Positions 1 through 7,719 of a stretch of 64,000 bases of DNA are shown here, piece after piece. The translations under genes were made by a program, and so were the position numbers. Location of the stretch: positions 1 through 64,000 of the forward strand of contig CAYYTK010000026.1 of NCBI GenBank assembly GCA_964474695.1. The letters run 5' to 3'. This DNA is from DAOUBP01 sp964474695 (lineage in GTDB: Bacteria; Chloroflexota; Anaerolineae; CG2-30-64-16). The stretch's first letter is position 1. Every line of letters starts with the position of its first letter. The notes under the pieces are model-generated. The model saw only the letters and a list, made by a program, of their open reading frames with translations. It was not told the origin of the DNA and did no database searches.

Positions 1-1
1 G

Positions 2-46
2 ATCGCCGGCGGCAACTTCGACAAGGCCTCGCCCCAGCCCTGGTGA
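2..46 (+). CDS. C-terminal end of an upstream gene (partial)
   Basis: An open frame enters from the left edge and ends at a TGA after 14 codons (tail IAGGNFDKASPQPW). Too short to identify. It is followed by about 90 bases before the cohesin cluster, so it may be the gene preceding that cluster. Frame choice is inferred only from the absence of stops. Confidence 0.3.
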   Translation: MAGGNFDKASPQPW

Positions 47-138
47 GGGGCGACGTGACGATGCGATGAGAGGGGGGATGGCGTTGCTGGATTGTCCCGC
101 GCCGTCCCCCGCATGCGCAGCCAGCGCAGGAGGCGGGA

Positions 139-918
139 TTGCGATCAGATCAGCGAACCCATGCCCGGTTCTGCCGGGCCGCGCGGCTCTGGCTGGCCGC
201 GATCATCGTTCTGGCGGCGTGCTGCGCGCTGCCGGCGGCCGCCCAGGGGGATGCGATCCTGCGCGGCGAGCCTGCCGTGCTCGAAATCGCCGTGGGCGAG
301 AGCGCCGGCCTGAACATCGTTCTGGCCGATGCCCGTGACGTCTACGCGCTCGACGTGCGGGCGACCTACGATCCCCAAGTGGTCGAGGTCGTGGATGCCG
401 ACCCGGGCCAGGACGACATCCAGCTCGTGCCAGGAACGTTTCTTCGGCCGGACTTCGTGGCGCGCAACGGCGCGGATAACACGGCCGGCGCCCTGCGCTA
501 CGCCATCACGCAGGTCAACCCGACCGCACCGGCCAGCGGTGCGGGGGTCGTCTTCACGGTGCAATTCAGAGGGAAGACCGCCGGAGAGACGGCGCTGGCA
601 ATAGGCCCGGTCGAGCTGGCGGATCGGCAGGGGCGCTCGCTGCCGGTCACCGCGCAGAGCGTCACGATCAGGGTGGTCGCGAGCCAGGCTCCGGCGCCGG
701 TCTCTGTGGCAACCCAGGCCGCACGTTCGCAGCCAGCCGTGGGTCTGACACCCACGCCGGCTGCCCTACCGGCCGAACCAGCCATCGGGCAGCCGGCAGG
801 GCAGCAGCTTCCGACCCCAACGCCTCGAACAGGATTGTCTTGCACCGGTGGAACCCTGCCACCGCTGGGACTGCTCGCCCTGGCAGGGTGGGGCGCCTGG
901 CGTCGCCGCAGGTCATAG
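139..918 (+). CDS. Secreted cohesin-domain protein with C-terminal membrane anchor
   Basis: 259 residues. The start is a TTG six bases downstream of a strong AGGAGG (127-132). Residues about 15-36 form a signal peptide ending in ALPAAAQG. Residues about 40-180 form one cohesin-type beta-sandwich: DVYALDVRATYDP, then VVEVVDADPG, and the conserved RYAITQVNPTAPASGAG stretch. A Thr/Pro-rich linker follows, and the protein ends in a hydrophobic segment plus RRRRS, like a sorting or membrane-anchor tail. Cohesins bind dockerin modules on extracellular enzymes or adhesins; no dockerin is visible in this window, so the partner is unknown. First of four tandem paralogues. Confidence 0.85.
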   Translation: MRSDQRTHARFCRAARLWLAAIIVLAACCALPAAAQGDAILRGEPAVLEIAVGESAGLNIVLADARDVYALDVRATYDPQVVEVVDADPGQDDIQLVPGTFLRPDFVARNGADNTAGALRYAITQVNPTAPASGAGVVFTVQFRGKTAGETALAIGPVELADRQGRSLPVTAQSVTIRVVASQAPAPVSVATQAARSQPAVGLTPTPAALPAEPAIGQPAGQQLPTPTPRTGLSCTGGTLPPLGLLALAGWGAWRRRRS

Positions 919-969
919 GCGAGGCCGGACTCGACCCGGCCGCGCCTAAGCAGGCAGAGGAGGTCGCTT

Positions 970-1869
970 GTGACGAAAATGCACAGAATTCGAGGCCGCA
1001 GACTCGAACCGGGATGGGCAATTTGCGCGGGGCTGGCGCTTTCCCTGTCGCTCGTGTGCCTGTCTGCAGGTTCATTGCGGGTGGCCGCTAACGCTCCGGC
1101 AGCCGCGACGGTCCCGGTTGCGCCGGATGTGACGGGCGCAACTTTATCGTTCATGCCCGCCCCTGTCACCCTCCGCGGCTGCGAAACGATCCCGGTCGAG
1201 GTGTGGGTGCGCGACATCTCCGCCCTCTACGCCGCGGACGTGAGGGTGACATTCGACAAGGATGTGCTGGAAGTGGTGGATGCCGATCCCGGCAGTTCCG
1301 GTGTTCAGGTGCAAATGGGCAGCTTCCTTTCACCCGACTACGTTGTGAGCCGCGATGCGGACAATAGCGCCGGCGTGACCCGCTATGCTCTGACCCAACT
1401 TGTTCCGACCCCACCGGCCAGTGGCAGTGGCATCTTGTTCACGATTCTGTTTCGGGCCAGGTCAGAGAACACGGCCGCGCCGCTCACGTTCGCGCAGGTG
1501 GAGCTGGCCGATCGGAATGGTGTCGTGATGTCGATCGCGGCGGCGAATAGCAGCGTTCAAACCCTGGCGCCTGGCGCGCCTTCACTTGCGATCGCCAAAT
1601 GGAATGCTTCTGACGCAGCTTTGTCCTGGACAGCCGTGCCCGAAGTGTCAGGCTACTATCTGTTCCGCGAGACTGCTCCCTACTTGGTTCCCCATGACCC
1701 TGCCTACCAGGTTGTCGCAGGCCTGGACTTTCATGACGCTGGTGCGCTGGGCAATCCCAGCAATAACTACTACTACGTGCTTGAGTCGGCGTGCGCGACC
1801 GGCTTTCGCAGCCGGGCCTCGAATCGGGTGGGAGAGTTCGATTTCGCCCTCGTGCCCGGTGGGGGCTGA
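970..1869 (+). CDS. Secreted cohesin-domain protein with fibronectin-III-like tail
   Basis: 299 residues from a GTG start. A long signal peptide (hydrophobic LSLSLVCLSAGSL) is followed by a cohesin domain (about residues 60-200) carrying the same landmarks as its neighbours: LYAADVRVTFDKDVLEVVDA, the DADNSAGVTRYALTQ stretch and a VELADRNG strand. Residues about 205-290 (SWTAVPEVSGYYLFRE ... YYYVLESAC) resemble a fibronectin type III domain. No C-terminal anchor is seen, so it may be released or held by another module. It lies 51 bases after the first cohesin gene and 8 bases before the third, consistent with one transcription unit. Confidence 0.82.
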   Translation: MTKMHRIRGRRLEPGWAICAGLALSLSLVCLSAGSLRVAANAPAAATVPVAPDVTGATLSFMPAPVTLRGCETIPVEVWVRDISALYAADVRVTFDKDVLEVVDADPGSSGVQVQMGSFLSPDYVVSRDADNSAGVTRYALTQLVPTPPASGSGILFTILFRARSENTAAPLTFAQVELADRNGVVMSIAAANSSVQTLAPGAPSLAIAKWNASDAALSWTAVPEVSGYYLFRETAPYLVPHDPAYQVVAGLDFHDAGALGNPSNNYYYVLESACATGFRSRASNRVGEFDFALVPGGG

Positions 1870-1877
1870 GTTCGGTG

Positions 1878-3038
1878 ATGAACAGAACGTTTGCAGCTTT
1901 GATCATTTCGGCGGTGCTGTGGCTGGCGTCGGGCGCCGCTCCGGCGGCCGCGGCGGCCGACCCGACAGTGTCACTCGGCCCGCCCGCTCTCGAACTGGCG
2001 GCGGGCCAGACGGCTGCGCTCCCCGTCGCCGTGACGGAAATCCGAGATCTGTACGGCTTTGAGATCCACCTGCGCTTTGATCCAACCGTCGTTCAGGTGG
2101 CGGATGCGGACCTCGCGAGCGCGGGGATTCAGATGGCGCCGGGCAGCTTCCTCTCGGCGGACTTCGTCGCGCTGAACCGGGCCGACAATCAGACCGGCAC
2201 GATCGACTATGCGGCCACGCAGCTCAACCCGCAGGAGCCGAGAAGCGGCAGCGGCACGCTGCTGATCATCCAGTTCCGGGGGGTGGCTGCCGGCAGGAGC
2301 GGCTTCCTGCAGGCCACAAGCGTGTTCCTGTCGACACGAGACGGTGACCCGATTCCCGTGACCGTGACCAGCGGCGAGATCAGCGTGACGGCTGCGGCAA
2401 CGGCTGAGAACAGCGCCACGCCATCCCCCACGGAGGAGCGCCGCACGGCAACGCCCTCGGCTTCGGCTACCTCCAAACCGCCCGGCGCCGGCGGTGCGGC
2501 GACAGCGACGCGAGTGTTCACGAATACGCCGCCGGCGAACACGCCGCCGGCGCCTGTTCCCGCGCACTCACCGACGCCTCCGCTGTCAGCAACGCCGGCA
2601 AGCATGTCCGCGGCGCCCAGTCCGACCCTGACGATCCCGCTCGCGGTGACGAGCCCGACGCCGGCGCCGCTGGCGCCATCCGCCGCAGCAAGCGCGGCGC
2701 CGTCCATGGCCGCACCATCCACAACAGCCAGCGCACCCGGCCCGGTTGTCGCCGCGCAGCCGCCGGCCGTTGCTATCGCGACGCCGGCGCGGGACTCTTC
2801 TGCGCGCGCCGGCCGTCCGACGCCTGCGTTGGTCGCAAGGACAGAGGGGGGCGACGCGGCCACGACTATCCTGAAACCTGGCGCCAGCCAGGCATCGGCG
2901 GCCAGTGAAACCCCGGCCGCTCAGCCAAAACAGCCGATCGCCTTGTGGCTGCTGATTGCGGGAAGCGCGCTGCTCGGCCTGGCGCTGACGGCGGCCGCGG
3001 CCGTCGCCTGGCTTGCGCTGCATCGCGGGCGGGCATGA
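1878..3038 (+). CDS. Cell-surface cohesin-domain protein with Pro/Thr/Ala linker and TM anchor
   Basis: 386 residues. The ATG at 1878 is chosen because it begins a clean signal peptide (MNRTFAALIISAVLWLASG); an in-frame upstream start would put 29 charged residues in front. The cohesin domain is at about residues 30-175 (LYGFEIHLRFDPTVVQVADA; IDYAATQLNPQEPRSGSG). Then come about 170 residues of Pro/Thr/Ser/Ala repeats, a typical wall-spanning glycosylated stalk, and a final TM helix (LWLLIAGSALLGLALTAAAA) with a short basic tail. The stalk suggests it displays the cohesin away from the membrane. It starts 8 bases after the preceding stop. Confidence 0.85.
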   Translation: MNRTFAALIISAVLWLASGAAPAAAAADPTVSLGPPALELAAGQTAALPVAVTEIRDLYGFEIHLRFDPTVVQVADADLASAGIQMAPGSFLSADFVALNRADNQTGTIDYAATQLNPQEPRSGSGTLLIIQFRGVAAGRSGFLQATSVFLSTRDGDPIPVTVTSGEISVTAAATAENSATPSPTEERRTATPSASATSKPPGAGGAATATRVFTNTPPANTPPAPVPAHSPTPPLSATPASMSAAPSPTLTIPLAVTSPTPAPLAPSAAASAAPSMAAPSTTASAPGPVVAAQPPAVAIATPARDSSARAGRPTPALVARTEGGDAATTILKPGASQASAASETPAAQPKQPIALWLLIAGSALLGLALTAAAAVAWLALHRGRA

Positions 3039-3075
3039 GGCCGAGACGCGCCAGAGGAAAGGAGGGACTGGATCC

Positions 3076-3702
3076 GTGACTGCAACGAACACCGGGGTGA
3101 GCCGGCCTTCTCCCCGCAGACCGCGCCTGGTCGCAAGCCTGCTCTCGTTGGCGCTCGCCATCCTGCTGGTGGGAGCGGCAGACGCTGCCGCCCCGCGCAA
3201 CGGGGCGATCGTGCGGCCCGATCCGCTGGTTTCCGCGGTTCCCGTCGGGGGGCAGGTCGTGGTGAATCTGTATGTTCAGGACGTGCAGAATCTGTATGCG
3301 CTCGACATCCGGCTCGGTTTCGATCCAACGGTGCTGGAGGTGTTGGACGCCAACCCAGGCGCAAGCGGCGTGCAGATCCAGCCTCTGAATGTATTCCTGA
3401 AGCCTGACTTCGTCGCGCGAAACAGGGCGTGTAACGCGGCGGATCCCACGGATCCCGGCTGCCCCGTGGCGGGCGTGGCTCGCTACGCGGTCACGCAGGT
3501 CAATCCGTCAGCACCGGTCAGCGGCTCGGGACCGGTGGCCGCCGTGACTTTCCGGCGGCTGAAGCCCGGGGTCGCTGCATTGACGATCCTAACCCATGAT
3601 CTGTCAGACCGCGATGGGATAGTGATCCCTTCAGCGGCGCAGGACGGTCGGATCGAGCTGGCATCGCGAGTTAAGCTGTACCTGCCGCTGATCGTTCGCT
3701 GA
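3076..3702 (+). CDS. Secreted cohesin-domain protein ending in a YLPLIVR tail
   Basis: 208 residues from the GTG at 3076, behind an AAAGGAGGG ribosome site at about 3058-3066. The signal peptide (LLSLALAILLVGAADAAA) leads into one cohesin domain (LYALDIRLGFDPTVLEVLDA; RYAVTQVNPSAPVSGSG; LSDRDG). An extra loop with two cysteines (NRACNAADPTDPGCP) could form a disulfide. The protein stops with VKLYLPLIVR. I recall similar YLPL tails on many Chloroflexota exported proteins and infer a sorting or attachment signal; that role is not shown here. Last gene of the cohesin cluster. Confidence 0.82.
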   Translation: MTATNTGVSRPSPRRPRLVASLLSLALAILLVGAADAAAPRNGAIVRPDPLVSAVPVGGQVVVNLYVQDVQNLYALDIRLGFDPTVLEVLDANPGASGVQIQPLNVFLKPDFVARNRACNAADPTDPGCPVAGVARYAVTQVNPSAPVSGSGPVAAVTFRRLKPGVAALTILTHDLSDRDGIVIPSAAQDGRIELASRVKLYLPLIVR

Positions 3703-3755
3703 GCGCGGGATCAGCGCGCCGACGGTGGGTTCGGGATAGTGTTGGGCGCTTGGCA

Positions 3756-4604
3756 TCAGGGTGTGGCCTCCAAGAAGGGGAGGACGCGCTCGGCCATGTT
3801 CACCAGGACATGACCCGCCTGCGGGATCAGCTCTGCTTCCAGCTTCGGCACGAGCTTCTCCAGCCGCGCCGCCACCGCTGCCATCGGGCGAATGACATCC
3901 TCTGTGCCGCCCAGCAGCAAGACCGGCATGTCCAAACGCCTGAGTTCAGCGTCCGAGAAAATGTACTCCTTGTCGATGCGCGCGATGTGATGGGTCATGA
4001 TGGTGTTCATGAAGCGCTCGGCTTCGGGATGCATCGGCTGCTTCCCAAGGACCTTGCGGTTAAGTCTTTCTGCGCCCCACCGGCCGAACATGGACAGCAC
4101 GATGGCGTTCAGGATGAAGGATGGCTTGGTGGGTACAACACCGCCGGGAGTCAACAGCACCAGCCTGTCGACGCGCTCCGGCCGGCAGGTGGCGAACTTC
4201 AGGGCTGTCCAGCCGCCTTGCGACAGGCCCAACAGCGCCGCCTTGTGGGCGCCCAGGCCATCCAGAACATCCTCCAGCCACTCGGCGTAGCCGGGGCCAT
4301 CCCAGGGCAGGCGGTTCGGGGCGCTCTTGCCGGGATCACCCGGGATGTCAACCGCATAGACGCGGCAGTGAGCGCTGTAGGCCGCGACATCGCCCGCCCA
4401 GGAAACCGCGTTCGAGGCGGCTCCATGGAGCAGGATCAAGGGCGGGGCCGTTCGCTCGCCGCTGGCGATGCGAAAGGTCTCGCCGTGCCGCGTGGCCAGG
4501 GTGAAGGTCTCATGCGCCACGGGCCAACGCGCCAGGGCGGCGTCGTACAGGGCCATGATCTCCCGCTCGCCGGCCGGTGATTTGTAGATTGAGGTGGTTG
4601 TCAT
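3756..4604 (-). CDS. Alpha/beta-hydrolase fold protein
   Basis: 282 residues from the ATG at 4604, which has an AGGAG eight bases upstream; an in-frame ATG ten codons earlier lacks this. The oxyanion region LILLHGAASNAVSW, the nucleophile elbow GLSQGG, the acid in GGTEDVIRP and the histidine in QAGHVLVNMAERV make a complete Ser-Asp-His triad. The substrate cannot be told; this group includes esterases, haloperoxidase-like enzymes and carboxyl-ester hydrolases. It is the last intact gene of a minus-strand run of small accessory genes, 32 bases downstream of a broken CPBP protease gene. Confidence 0.85.
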   Translation of the reverse strand: MTTTSIYKSPAGEREIMALYDAALARWPVAHETFTLATRHGETFRIASGERTAPPLILLHGAASNAVSWAGDVAAYSAHCRVYAVDIPGDPGKSAPNRLPWDGPGYAEWLEDVLDGLGAHKAALLGLSQGGWTALKFATCRPERVDRLVLLTPGGVVPTKPSFILNAIVLSMFGRWGAERLNRKVLGKQPMHPEAERFMNTIMTHHIARIDKEYIFSDAELRRLDMPVLLLGGTEDVIRPMAAVAARLEKLVPKLEAELIPQAGHVLVNMAERVLPFLEATP

Positions 4605-4635
4605 CGGATCCGCTCCTGCATTTTCAGAGATCATA

Positions 4636-4783
4636 TTAGAGCAGGCCGAGCAGCGGCCAGATCACGTGCCAGACGATGTCGGCCCAGAAATGGATCCCAA
4701 CCGCGGCAACCAGGCCCTCACGCAGGTAGCGTTCACCCGCCACGAGCGCAATGAGGCTGTTGCTTCTTGGTGTGTGCTGTCAC
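4636..4783 (-). pseudogene. CPBP intramembrane protease remnant (start and last about 40 codons only)
   Basis: A GTG start at 4783 with a GGAGGAG site opens MTAHTKKQQPH and then runs out of frame. In the neighbouring frame the sequence SLIALVAGERYLREGLVAA, then GIHFWADIVWHVIWPLLGLL, ends at a TAA (4638-4636). That tail matches the last conserved helix of CPBP/CAAX-type intramembrane proteases (H-x3-D/N motif). The start and the end of the gene survive about 20 codons apart, and the roughly 180-residue middle is missing. Either a real deletion or an assembly collapse. Family call from motif memory. Confidence 0.6.
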
Positions 4784-4819
4784 GGTTTGCTCCTCCATGG
4801 GTTGATGTGATGGGTTGTC

Positions 4820-5776
4820 CTACGTGAGATGCGCCTCTGCCTGTGCAAGATAGCGGTCATACTGCCGCTCGACCTCGGTCGGCCAACCCATGGGCCGGCC
4901 GGCGAGACGTCTGTCCAACCCCAGCGGCGCCTCATACCGATAGCGCGCCCAGCGCACGACCCACCAGACGAGCATGATCGTCGTATAGGCGGCGACGCGC
5001 GGGGCCAGGGTCAGGTCATCCCGGCGCTGGGCGTAATGAGCCGCGAAGTGGTCCCAGCGTGCGCCCGCCACGCCCTCATAGGCCGGATGGACGGCGAGTT
5101 CACTCAACTCGAAGGCCGGATCGCCCCAGCCGCTGTTTTCCCAATCCACTGAGGCCAGGCTGCCGCCGCGACGCATGAAGTTGCGCCAGTTGCCGTCAAC
5201 CCGGACCAGCGTGCGCGGTGGTGAAGGCCAGATGGGCGGCGACCAGTCGGCGAAGCGCGCCAGCAGATCCCGCAGCGAATTCGACTGCACTTCGGCCGGC
5301 AGCCTGCCGGCATGCTCCCGAACCAGCGCCTTGCCCGCCTCGCCGCTGGAAACGTTGAGCACTCCGGTTGTCAGGGTCACCGTCGTCCGATCTGGGGTGA
5401 CGGAATGAATGGCGCAGTAGTGATCAAGCAGGGCCGCCCACTCGGCATCGCTCTGCGGCGGACCGGCGAGCATCTGCCCGTCCAGCCAGCCCTGGACGAC
5501 CACTGGCTGCGTGTACTGCGTGCGATCGAGCCAGATCGGTTCAGGTGCGATCTGCAGGCCGGCTTGCTGCAGCGCGCTCAGCGCGGCATACTCGCGGCCG
5601 GCGCGGTCGCGCTTGTCGCGCGCGGTGAATTTGACCGCATAGTCGTCAGGCTGGCGGGTCACCCGGTACACCAGCGCGTTGGCGCCGCCCGCAACCGGCG
5701 TGATCTGCCACCGGCGCCAGGTCTCACTCGCCGTGGGTCGAGTGCTGTCGAGATGCCGGAGCAGGTCGGCGAGCAT
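4820..5776 (-). CDS. Aminoglycoside phosphotransferase (APH)-family kinase
   Basis: 318 residues, full length for the family. The N-lobe shows VAGGANALVYRVTR and DDYAVKFT (ATP-binding Lys). The C-lobe has LVRVDGNWRNF at the catalytic-loop position and DWENSGWGDPAFELSEL, the Mg-binding motif followed by the conserved GDP.FEL. The usual HGD catalytic triplet reads RVDGNW: the Asp is kept but the His is replaced by Val. Members phosphorylate small molecules such as antibiotics, choline or homoserine; the substrate is not predictable. It begins 4 bases after the stop of an acetyltransferase remnant, suggesting an old GNAT-APH operon. Confidence 0.85.
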   Translation of the reverse strand: MLADLLRHLDSTRPTASETWRRWQITPVAGGANALVYRVTRQPDDYAVKFTARDKRDRAGREYAALSALQQAGLQIAPEPIWLDRTQYTQPVVVQGWLDGQMLAGPPQSDAEWAALLDHYCAIHSVTPDRTTVTLTTGVLNVSSGEAGKALVREHAGRLPAEVQSNSLRDLLARFADWSPPIWPSPPRTLVRVDGNWRNFMRRGGSLASVDWENSGWGDPAFELSELAVHPAYEGVAGARWDHFAAHYAQRRDDLTLAPRVAAYTTIMLVWWVVRWARYRYEAPLGLDRRLAGRPMGWPTEVERQYDRYLAQAEAHLT

Positions 5777-5780
5777 CTTG

Positions 5781-5966
5781 CTACATCCCTGGCCGCAGCA
5801 GGTACTCTACGGTGTCATCCTCGACGACGAACCCCAGCTCGCGATAGATCGCGACCGCCTCCTCGCTGTCGCCCCAGGTCTCCAGCCGGTAGTCTCCTGG
5901 CGCCAGACCATTGAGCCAACGCAGGCAAGCCAGCACCAGGGGGCGCTGCAGGCCGAGCTGGCGGTG
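5781..5966 (-). pseudogene. GNAT acetyltransferase C-terminal remnant
   Basis: One minus frame reads RQLGLQRPLVLACLRWLNGL, then APGDYRLETWGDSEEAVAIY, then RELGFVVEDDTVEYLLRPGM and a TAG at 5781. This is the closing half of a GNAT acetyltransferase: the late strand and the A-x-x-x-Y-x-x-L-G-F motif. There is no acetyl-CoA loop (R/Q-x-x-G-x-G/A) and no start, because the frame runs directly into the N-terminal half of a VOC gene at about 5960-5970. The stop lies 4 bases before the APH start. Confidence 0.7.
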
Positions 5967-6102
5967 CGACCACGACCCAACGCTTGCCGTTGCCCAGGGG
6001 CATGTCTTCGAGCACGGAGAACCGCAGCGCTTCGGTGAAGAAGGCGATGGCCTCGTCGTAGTCGTGGACGAGGAGTGTCACCAGCGCGATAGAACGGCCC
6101 AT
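5967..6102 (-). pseudogene. VOC/glyoxalase-fold N-terminal remnant
   Basis: ATG at 6102, then MGRSIALVTLLVHDYDEAI and AFFTEALRFSVLEDMPLGNG, KRWVVVAPP: the first beta-alpha-beta module of a VOC (glyoxalase/dioxygenase-like) protein. It diverges abruptly into low-information Pro/Ala/Arg sequence where an alternative frame continues as a GNAT C-terminus. About 80 residues of the VOC protein are lost. The reading frame itself stays open for 95 codons as a chimera (to 5815), so a hybrid peptide could still be made. Confidence 0.68.
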
Positions 6103-6123
6103 GTTTACCTCGCTGACCTTGCG

Positions 6124-6732
6124 TCAGATTCGCTCCGGATCGGCCAATGAGTTATCTGCTGGCTGAACCTTGACCAGCACCTGCGAGCCGGCCAGCCGGT
6201 CGTAAGGCGTTCGATGGGACTTGCTGAACCCCAGCATCGCCAGATAAGTGATCACCAGCAGCCACACCAGGGCGAAGCCCACGATCACCCAGGCGGGCGG
6301 CGCCGCGGGCGCCAGCGGCCAACCGGGGATGTGGAACAGGCAGGTGTGGGCGACCTGCCAGGGCAGAGATTTGACGAGCGCGCGGGCGAATGCGCGACCG
6401 AGCGGCAACTGTCCGCCATCCAGCGCGGTCACACGCAGCCCCAGCTTGCGTTTGCCCCACGTGCCTTGCCGAGCCGAACCTTCCTGCAGGGCAAAGTAAA
6501 GGATGACGGGCAGAACGACGGTCACGAACGCCACGGCATCGCGGGAGGCCGGCGTAGCCAGGAGGGCCGTCAGGAGGCCGCGCAGCGGATCCGCGGCCAG
6601 AAAGGTCGCTGCGGCCAGCGCAAGCGCGTAGGCGGCGATCAAGAGGTAGTCCAGCGCAAAGGCCAGCAGTCGCGGCCGCAGGCCGGCGCTCCGGTGTGCG
6701 GAACTGAGCTCGGCGTATTGATCGCTAGGCAT
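6124..6732 (-). CDS. RDD-family integral membrane protein
   Basis: 202 residues with the RDD layout: RPRLLAFALDYLLIAAYAL (Arg and Asp of the first helix), a second helix near VAFVTVVLPVILYFALQEG, the conserved GTWGKRKLGLRVTALDG loop and a helix near WVIVGFALVWLLVITYLAM. RDD proteins sit in the inner membrane; some are linked to ion or small-molecule transport, but most have no assigned role. It lies 21 bases upstream of the VOC remnant and 4 bases downstream of the GNAT/NHL remnant, so it belongs to the same minus-strand array. It appears intact. Confidence 0.82.
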   Translation of the reverse strand: MPSDQYAELSSAHRSAGLRPRLLAFALDYLLIAAYALALAAATFLAADPLRGLLTALLATPASRDAVAFVTVVLPVILYFALQEGSARQGTWGKRKLGLRVTALDGGQLPLGRAFARALVKSLPWQVAHTCLFHIPGWPLAPAAPPAWVIVGFALVWLLVITYLAMLGFSKSHRTPYDRLAGSQVLVKVQPADNSLADPERI

Positions 6733-6736
6733 GAAT

Positions 6737-7183
6737 CTACAGCTTCTCCAACACGATCAGATCATCGCTCCAATCGGGGACAAAGAGGCAGCCGGCATGA
6801 TAGTCCATGCTGCAGATCAAGGGCAGGTTGAGCTTGAGCGGATCGGTCTCGGCCGGGTTGTTGTGCACGCCAGGCTCGGCTGCGATCTTCCCAGCGATGG
6901 TCGAGATGATTCCGGTGCCCCGCTCCACCATCCGCACCACATGGTTAGGAGCGCAAAGTGATTTGGTCAGACTGGCCCTCGTATACATGATGTTGCCGAC
7001 GATCCGCCCGTCGACGAGAGCAACAAAGTCCAGCTATCCGATGAAGTCCTCGTGCTTCCGCATGGCGTGCACGATGTAGTGTTCACTGCAGCCCGGAGCA
7101 TAGAGGTTCCAAAAGGCTTCTCTGGTCAGCTCTTCAACCGCGCCGTGGTCCGCTTCAATCTCGTTTCTGATCTGGATTTCCAT
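6737..7183 (-). pseudogene. Chimeric remnant: GNAT N-terminus joined to NHL-repeat C-terminus, with an internal stop
   Basis: An ATG at 7183 with AAAGGA upstream starts MEIQIRNEIEADHGAVEEL ... AMRKHEDFIG, a GNAT N-terminus, and hits TAG (7036-7034). The same frame continues LDFVALVDGRIVGNIMYTR, the next GNAT strands, and then switches to APNHVVRMVERGTGIISTIA ... YHAGCLFVPDWSDDLIVLEK, which fits an NHL beta-propeller repeat (GxIsTxAG ... lyvaD). So two unrelated genes are joined in frame, and the N-terminal part also carries a nonsense codon. No function is expected unless the 83-residue tail (from the ATG at 6988) is expressed. Confidence 0.62.
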
Positions 7184-7425
7184 GCATGGTCCTTTCGCTA
7201 CGTGGAGATCAGAGCCGTTTGATCATGATAGCGAGCGTAGTGTCGGGACGCAGACCGCAGCCTGGCCGAGATAGGGACCCGCGATGGCGCAGTTCATGAC
7301 ACGCGACCTCTCTGGCTGTTGATTCCACGACGGACGCCCCGGCCTGTATGAACAGGGGACTGGCCTATGGTATCATGAGACGCACAGCAGATCAACTCTC
7401 AGGCAAGAAAAGGCAGAGCCAACCG

Positions 7426-7636
7426 ATGCAGGAGTTTGTGTTTCTGGACCCCGGTCCGCTGATCGACGACGACCTGGCGCTGGTGCTGGTCGAGCAGCAT
7501 CCGGCTGACCCGGTCAAGAATCGGGCGGCGGCATGGCCTGGCGACCGTCTGGGTCACCTGCAACCCGGACAACTGGGCCTCGCGGCGCACCTGCGAGTTG
7601 GCCGGCGCGGAGTTGGTCGAGATTTTTGTACAAAAA
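7426..7636 (+). pseudogene. GNAT acetyltransferase remnant with internal deletion
   Basis: From the ATG at 7426: MQEFVFLDPGPLIDDDLALV then LVEQHPADPVK, an N-terminus seen in a GNAT group. At about 7515-7525 the coding sense shifts frame to RRHGLATVWVTCNPDNWASR then RTCELAGAELVEIF, the C-terminal strand-helix of the same group. The central acetyl-CoA-binding region (about 100 residues) and the last residues are missing, and the remnant runs into the operator DNA at 7625. It is the fourth scar in 3 kb and the only one on the plus strand. Confidence 0.6.
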
Positions 7637-7675
7637 TGCAGTGTAATTGCATATTTGTACAAACCGTGCTATACT
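7625..7675 (+). promoter_or_regulatory. Promoter with two identical TTTGTACAAA palindromes
   Basis: A -35 TTGCAT (7647-7652) and -10 TATACT (7670-7675) are separated by 17 bp and lie 45 bp before the ATPase ATG. The perfect palindrome TTTGTACAAA occurs at 7625-7634, just upstream of the -35, and again at 7654-7663, inside the spacer. Start-to-start distance is 29 bp. The layout is that of a repressor operator pair able to block or loop the promoter. No regulator gene is adjacent, so its identity is unknown. Confidence 0.6.
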
Positions 7676-7719
7676 ACAGGTGTTCCTTGGTTCAACCTTT
7701 TGGCAGATGGAGCACCGCC

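Noticed and set aside
7034..7036. TAG in the GNAT remnant as a pyrrolysine codon
   Set aside because: The gene is a chimera with other damage, GNAT proteins are not known to use pyrrolysine, and no methylamine methyltransferase is present; a plain nonsense codon is simpler.
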